From positions 1,798,001 through 1,862,000 of the forward strand of contig NZ_CP032702.1 in NCBI RefSeq assembly GCF_007833795.1: a DNA stretch of 64,000 nucleotides, given 5' to 3'. The DNA comes from Candidatus Pantoea soli. Its GTDB lineage: Bacteria > Pseudomonadota > Gammaproteobacteria > Enterobacterales > Enterobacteriaceae. Both the position numbers and the translations under genes were made by a program. The notes below the pieces were generated by a model. That model was not told the DNA's origin. It searched no databases and saw nothing but the letters and a program-made list of their open reading frames with translations. Positions 63,751 through 64,000 of this stretch are shown here, piece by piece. Positions within the stretch are counted from its first letter, which is position 1; each line of letters begins with the position of its first letter.

Positions 63751-63766
63751 TGCAGGAAACGCGCCA
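63751..63766 (-). promoter_or_regulatory. Sigma-54-type promoter of the NCS2 permease
   Basis: On the minus strand: TGGCGC-GTTTC-CTGCA. Exact GG-N10-GC spacing and 9 of 11 consensus positions match. The predicted start is near 63741, about 30 bases before the ATG. Confidence 0.5.
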
Positions 63767-63892
63767 GAGCGCAGAAAAACCGTTGTTCTGTAGCTAATTG
63801 GTTGAATATAAAGGCCTGTTCGGAGACGATCGCCGGTGACCGGGCCTGAAACGCCGGATTCAGCCAGCGGCGATTTGCGCCCCGTTGTTTCA

Positions 63893-64000
63893 TCATGCGG
63901 CGGGTTTTGCACTCTCGCTGTGCAGCGCGCTGATATCCAGATAATCACTGAGGTCGCGCTGCTCTGCGCGCGGCAGGTAAGGCAGCTCACCCAGCAGCGG
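63893..64000 (-). CDS. bioD2: Dethiobiotin synthase BioD2/YnfK, C-terminal end only
   Basis: Only the last 35 residues are inside the window, ending ALHSESAKPAA with a TGA at 63895-63893; the gene continues to the right. The segment PLLGELPYLPRAEQRDLSDY is typical of the end of ATP-dependent dethiobiotin synthases. In E. coli the BioD paralog ynfK follows the ynf genes, so position supports the same identity here. The enzyme would close the ureido ring of dethiobiotin using CO2 and ATP. An NtrC-like site for the neighbouring permease lies within this coding end. Confidence 0.65.
   Translation of the reverse strand, partial: PLLGELPYLPRAEQRDLSDYLDISALHSESAKPAA
63908..63924. promoter_or_regulatory. 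NtrC-type palindrome inside the bioD2 3' end
   Basis: TGCAC-N7-GTGCA matches all ten outer positions of the NtrC consensus and is centred about 175 bases upstream of the NCS2 permease start of transcription. Confidence 0.6.

Overview
The window is GC-rich, densely packed bacterial chromosome. It fits an enterobacterium of the Erwiniaceae type (Pantoea/Erwinia-like). The evidence is gene content and order: the right arm carries dcp, guaD, ydfG, ynfA, ynfB, ynfD, an MFS pump, an OsmU-type transporter and the 3' end of bioD2/ynfK, the backbone order of the E. coli dcp-ydfG-ynf region with insertions. Best protein matches from memory (Lhr, PadC, HpxO, YciT, YnfB, YnfD, Dcp) are also enterobacterial. 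The taxonomic call is inference. No rRNA, tRNA, CRISPR array, prophage or insertion sequence was found.

Layout. 1-6.1 kb: the helicase gene lhr (runs off the left edge), a periplasmic PEBP-fold protein and an NCS1 permease. 6.5-23.1 kb: the most unusual part. A leftward run of six overlapping or nearly abutting genes (GT2 glycan synthase, three paralogous DUF3131 proteins, a soluble hybrid histidine kinase with HPt, a periplasmic GH2 hydrolase) faces a rightward run of five (OpgC-type acyltransferase, an outer-membrane beta-barrel candidate, a receiver-PP2C phosphatase, a STAS anti-sigma-factor antagonist, an RsbW-type kinase). Together they look like a self-contained system that makes, modifies and exports an unknown glycan, under a phosphorelay feeding a partner switch. 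A secreted esterase follows tail to tail.

23.3-28.9 kb: phenolic acid decarboxylase, a DUF1275 membrane protein, a VF530 protein, the folate-independent methionine synthase pair mesD-mesX and a DeoR regulator. 29-48.2 kb: polyol catabolism. An RbsABC-type importer with a DUF2291 partner is divergent from an eryABCD-like operon (kinase, FAD dehydrogenase, isomerase, SorC regulator). After a leftward block (two acetyltransferases, yciT, DUF1479, ComB-like phosphatase, class C beta-lactamase) comes a second module of FAD dehydrogenase, class I aldolase and LyxK-like kinase. 48.3-49.3 kb: an Xre/ParS-RES toxin-antitoxin pair.

49.4-64 kb: a small Cys-rich secreted protein, urate hydroxylase hpxO, dcp, guaD, ydfG, ynfA/B/D, an efflux pump, a four-gene osmoprotectant ABC transporter, a purine permease and the end of bioD2. 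The three purine units (hpxO, guaD, NCS2 permease) each have a sigma-54-type promoter and upstream NtrC-like sites, so purine salvage for nitrogen is probably under nitrogen-limitation control.

Functional assignments rest on motifs and remembered family sequences; no database search was run.
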